A stretch of 6,315 nt of DNA from Sediminibacterium sp. Lineage in GTDB: Bacteria; Bacteroidota; Bacteroidia; Chitinophagales; Chitinophagaceae. A model generated the notes under the pieces. It was given only the letters and a program-made list of their open reading frames with translations. It had not been told where the DNA came from and made no database searches. The DNA lies in the NCBI GenBank assembly GCA_028288645.1, contig JAQBNJ010000464.1:1-6315 (forward strand). The letters run 5' to 3'. Positions 5,679 to 6,315 of the stretch are shown in pieces. The position numbers were made by a program, and so were the translations under genes. Position 1 is the stretch's first letter; each line of letters starts with the position of its first letter.

Positions 5679-6315
5679 TTTTATCCCATTAAACAACCTC
5701 TTCCACCTCGGCCCCTTATCCCAGCTGAACCAGATCAACGAAGCTTTACCTACGATATGTGTTTCGGGTACAAAACCCCAGAAACGGCTGTCCTGGCTGC
5801 GATGGCGGTTATCACCCATCATCCAGTAATAATTTAACTGGGTGGTATAGGTTGTTGTTTCTTTTCCGTTGATGAAAAATTTTCCGTTTACCTGTTCCAG
5901 TTTATTGTGTTCATAGGTATCTATCAACCGGCTGTAAATAGAAAAGGTTTGTGCGTTAATCGGTAACACATCGCCTTTCTTAGGTATTTTTAAAGGGCCG
6001 AAATTGTCGCGCGTCCAGGGATAGTTTACAAAATCGTAAGGGAAAGTAGTTCCGGTTGTACTGGTAGTGGTAGTTACATAGGGAGTCACCGATATAACAT
6101 TCGGTTGCTTTCTCACTTTGGCCATTTCTTCAGCCGTCATATTTATCAGCAGTGTTCCCTGTTTGCCGCCCTGTTGTATCTGGTCCGTAGATTTTTCCGG
6201 GTTCGTAACGTCTATTCCTAATTCATCTTTCAGGAATTCATCCGTAAAATTTGTTCCATTGGTTTCAACAAGATAATCTGTTTGCGAACCGGGTGGAACC
6301 ATTGCAGGTTGATTG
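5676..6315 (-). CDS. lepB: Signal peptidase I, C-terminal part (5'-truncated by window edge)
   Basis: The frame is open through the right edge (residues 'NQPA' precede the ATG at 6302), so that ATG is internal and the gene starts outside the window. Signal peptidase I is an inner-membrane serine protease that removes signal peptides from exported proteins. Counting from the internal ATG, conserved box E is '[19 protein letters not shown]' (158-176; G163-D-N, S169, D171-S-R173), followed by '[19 protein letters not shown]', the usual C-terminal strands. '[16 protein letters not shown]' (96-111) is the form seen in Bacteroidota LepB proteins. These are longer than the E. coli enzyme because of an extra segment, here about 1-95, rich in Thr around 73-86. 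The catalytic Ser and Lys, and the membrane anchor, would be in the missing N-terminal part. The stop TAG coincides with the outer end of inverted repeat IR5. Confidence 0.93.
   Translation of the reverse strand, partial: NQPAMVPPGSQTDYLVETNGTNFTDEFLKDELGIDVTNPEKSTDQIQQGGKQGTLLINMTAEEMAKVRKQPNVISVTPYVTTTTSTTGTTFPYDFVNYPWTRDNFGPLKIPKKGDVLPINAQTFSIYSRLIDTYEHNKLEQVNGKFFINGKETTTYTTQLNYYWMMGDNRHRSQDSRFWGFVPETHIVGKASLIWFSWDKGPRWKRLFNGIK

Overview
The window looks like chromosomal DNA from a member of the Bacteroidota, probably near the Chitinophagaceae. Three things point there: a large secreted protein with a type IX secretion (gliding-motility type) C-terminal domain, a DUF2911/TPR protein, and a Bacteroidota-style signal peptidase I. 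The family assignment is inferred from protein style only. The window is gene-dense. It holds no rRNA, tRNA, CRISPR array, transposase or phage gene that I can recognise.

Layout, left to right. A 5'-truncated DUF2911 protein (+) ends at 833 and faces a GNAT acetyltransferase (-, 950-1393). Next come osmC (-, 1475-1885) and, divergent from it across 38 bp, a csaA-ogt pair (+, 1924-2750) that overlaps by one base. Downstream on the same strand is a 720-residue secreted multidomain protein (to 4944). It is convergent with cytidine deaminase cdd (-, 5038-5523). Upstream of cdd on the same strand is the C-terminal part of lepB, which runs off the right edge. The genes are mostly housekeeping or stress functions: peroxide defence (osmC), alkylation repair (ogt), a small tRNA-binding chaperone-like protein (csaA), pyrimidine salvage (cdd) and protein export (lepB, and the T9SS substrate).

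The unusual layer is between the genes. Every gap that lies behind a gene's stop codon holds a long inverted repeat: 839-949, 1406-1467, 2750-2910, 4942-5042 and 5536-5678. The arm sequences differ from one another, and the arms lie on or within a few bases of the neighbouring stop codons. Three of them are built from phased 7-nt units, with a different unit in each. Three of the loops carry the same GGTGC core at nearly the same distance (19-21 nt) from the left arm. The only gap without such a repeat is the short divergent osmC/csaA gap. I read these as one family of 3'-end elements with shared architecture and variable arms. One of them (2750-2910) appears to have run into the 5' end of the secreted-protein gene and to supply its start codon and N-terminal residues.
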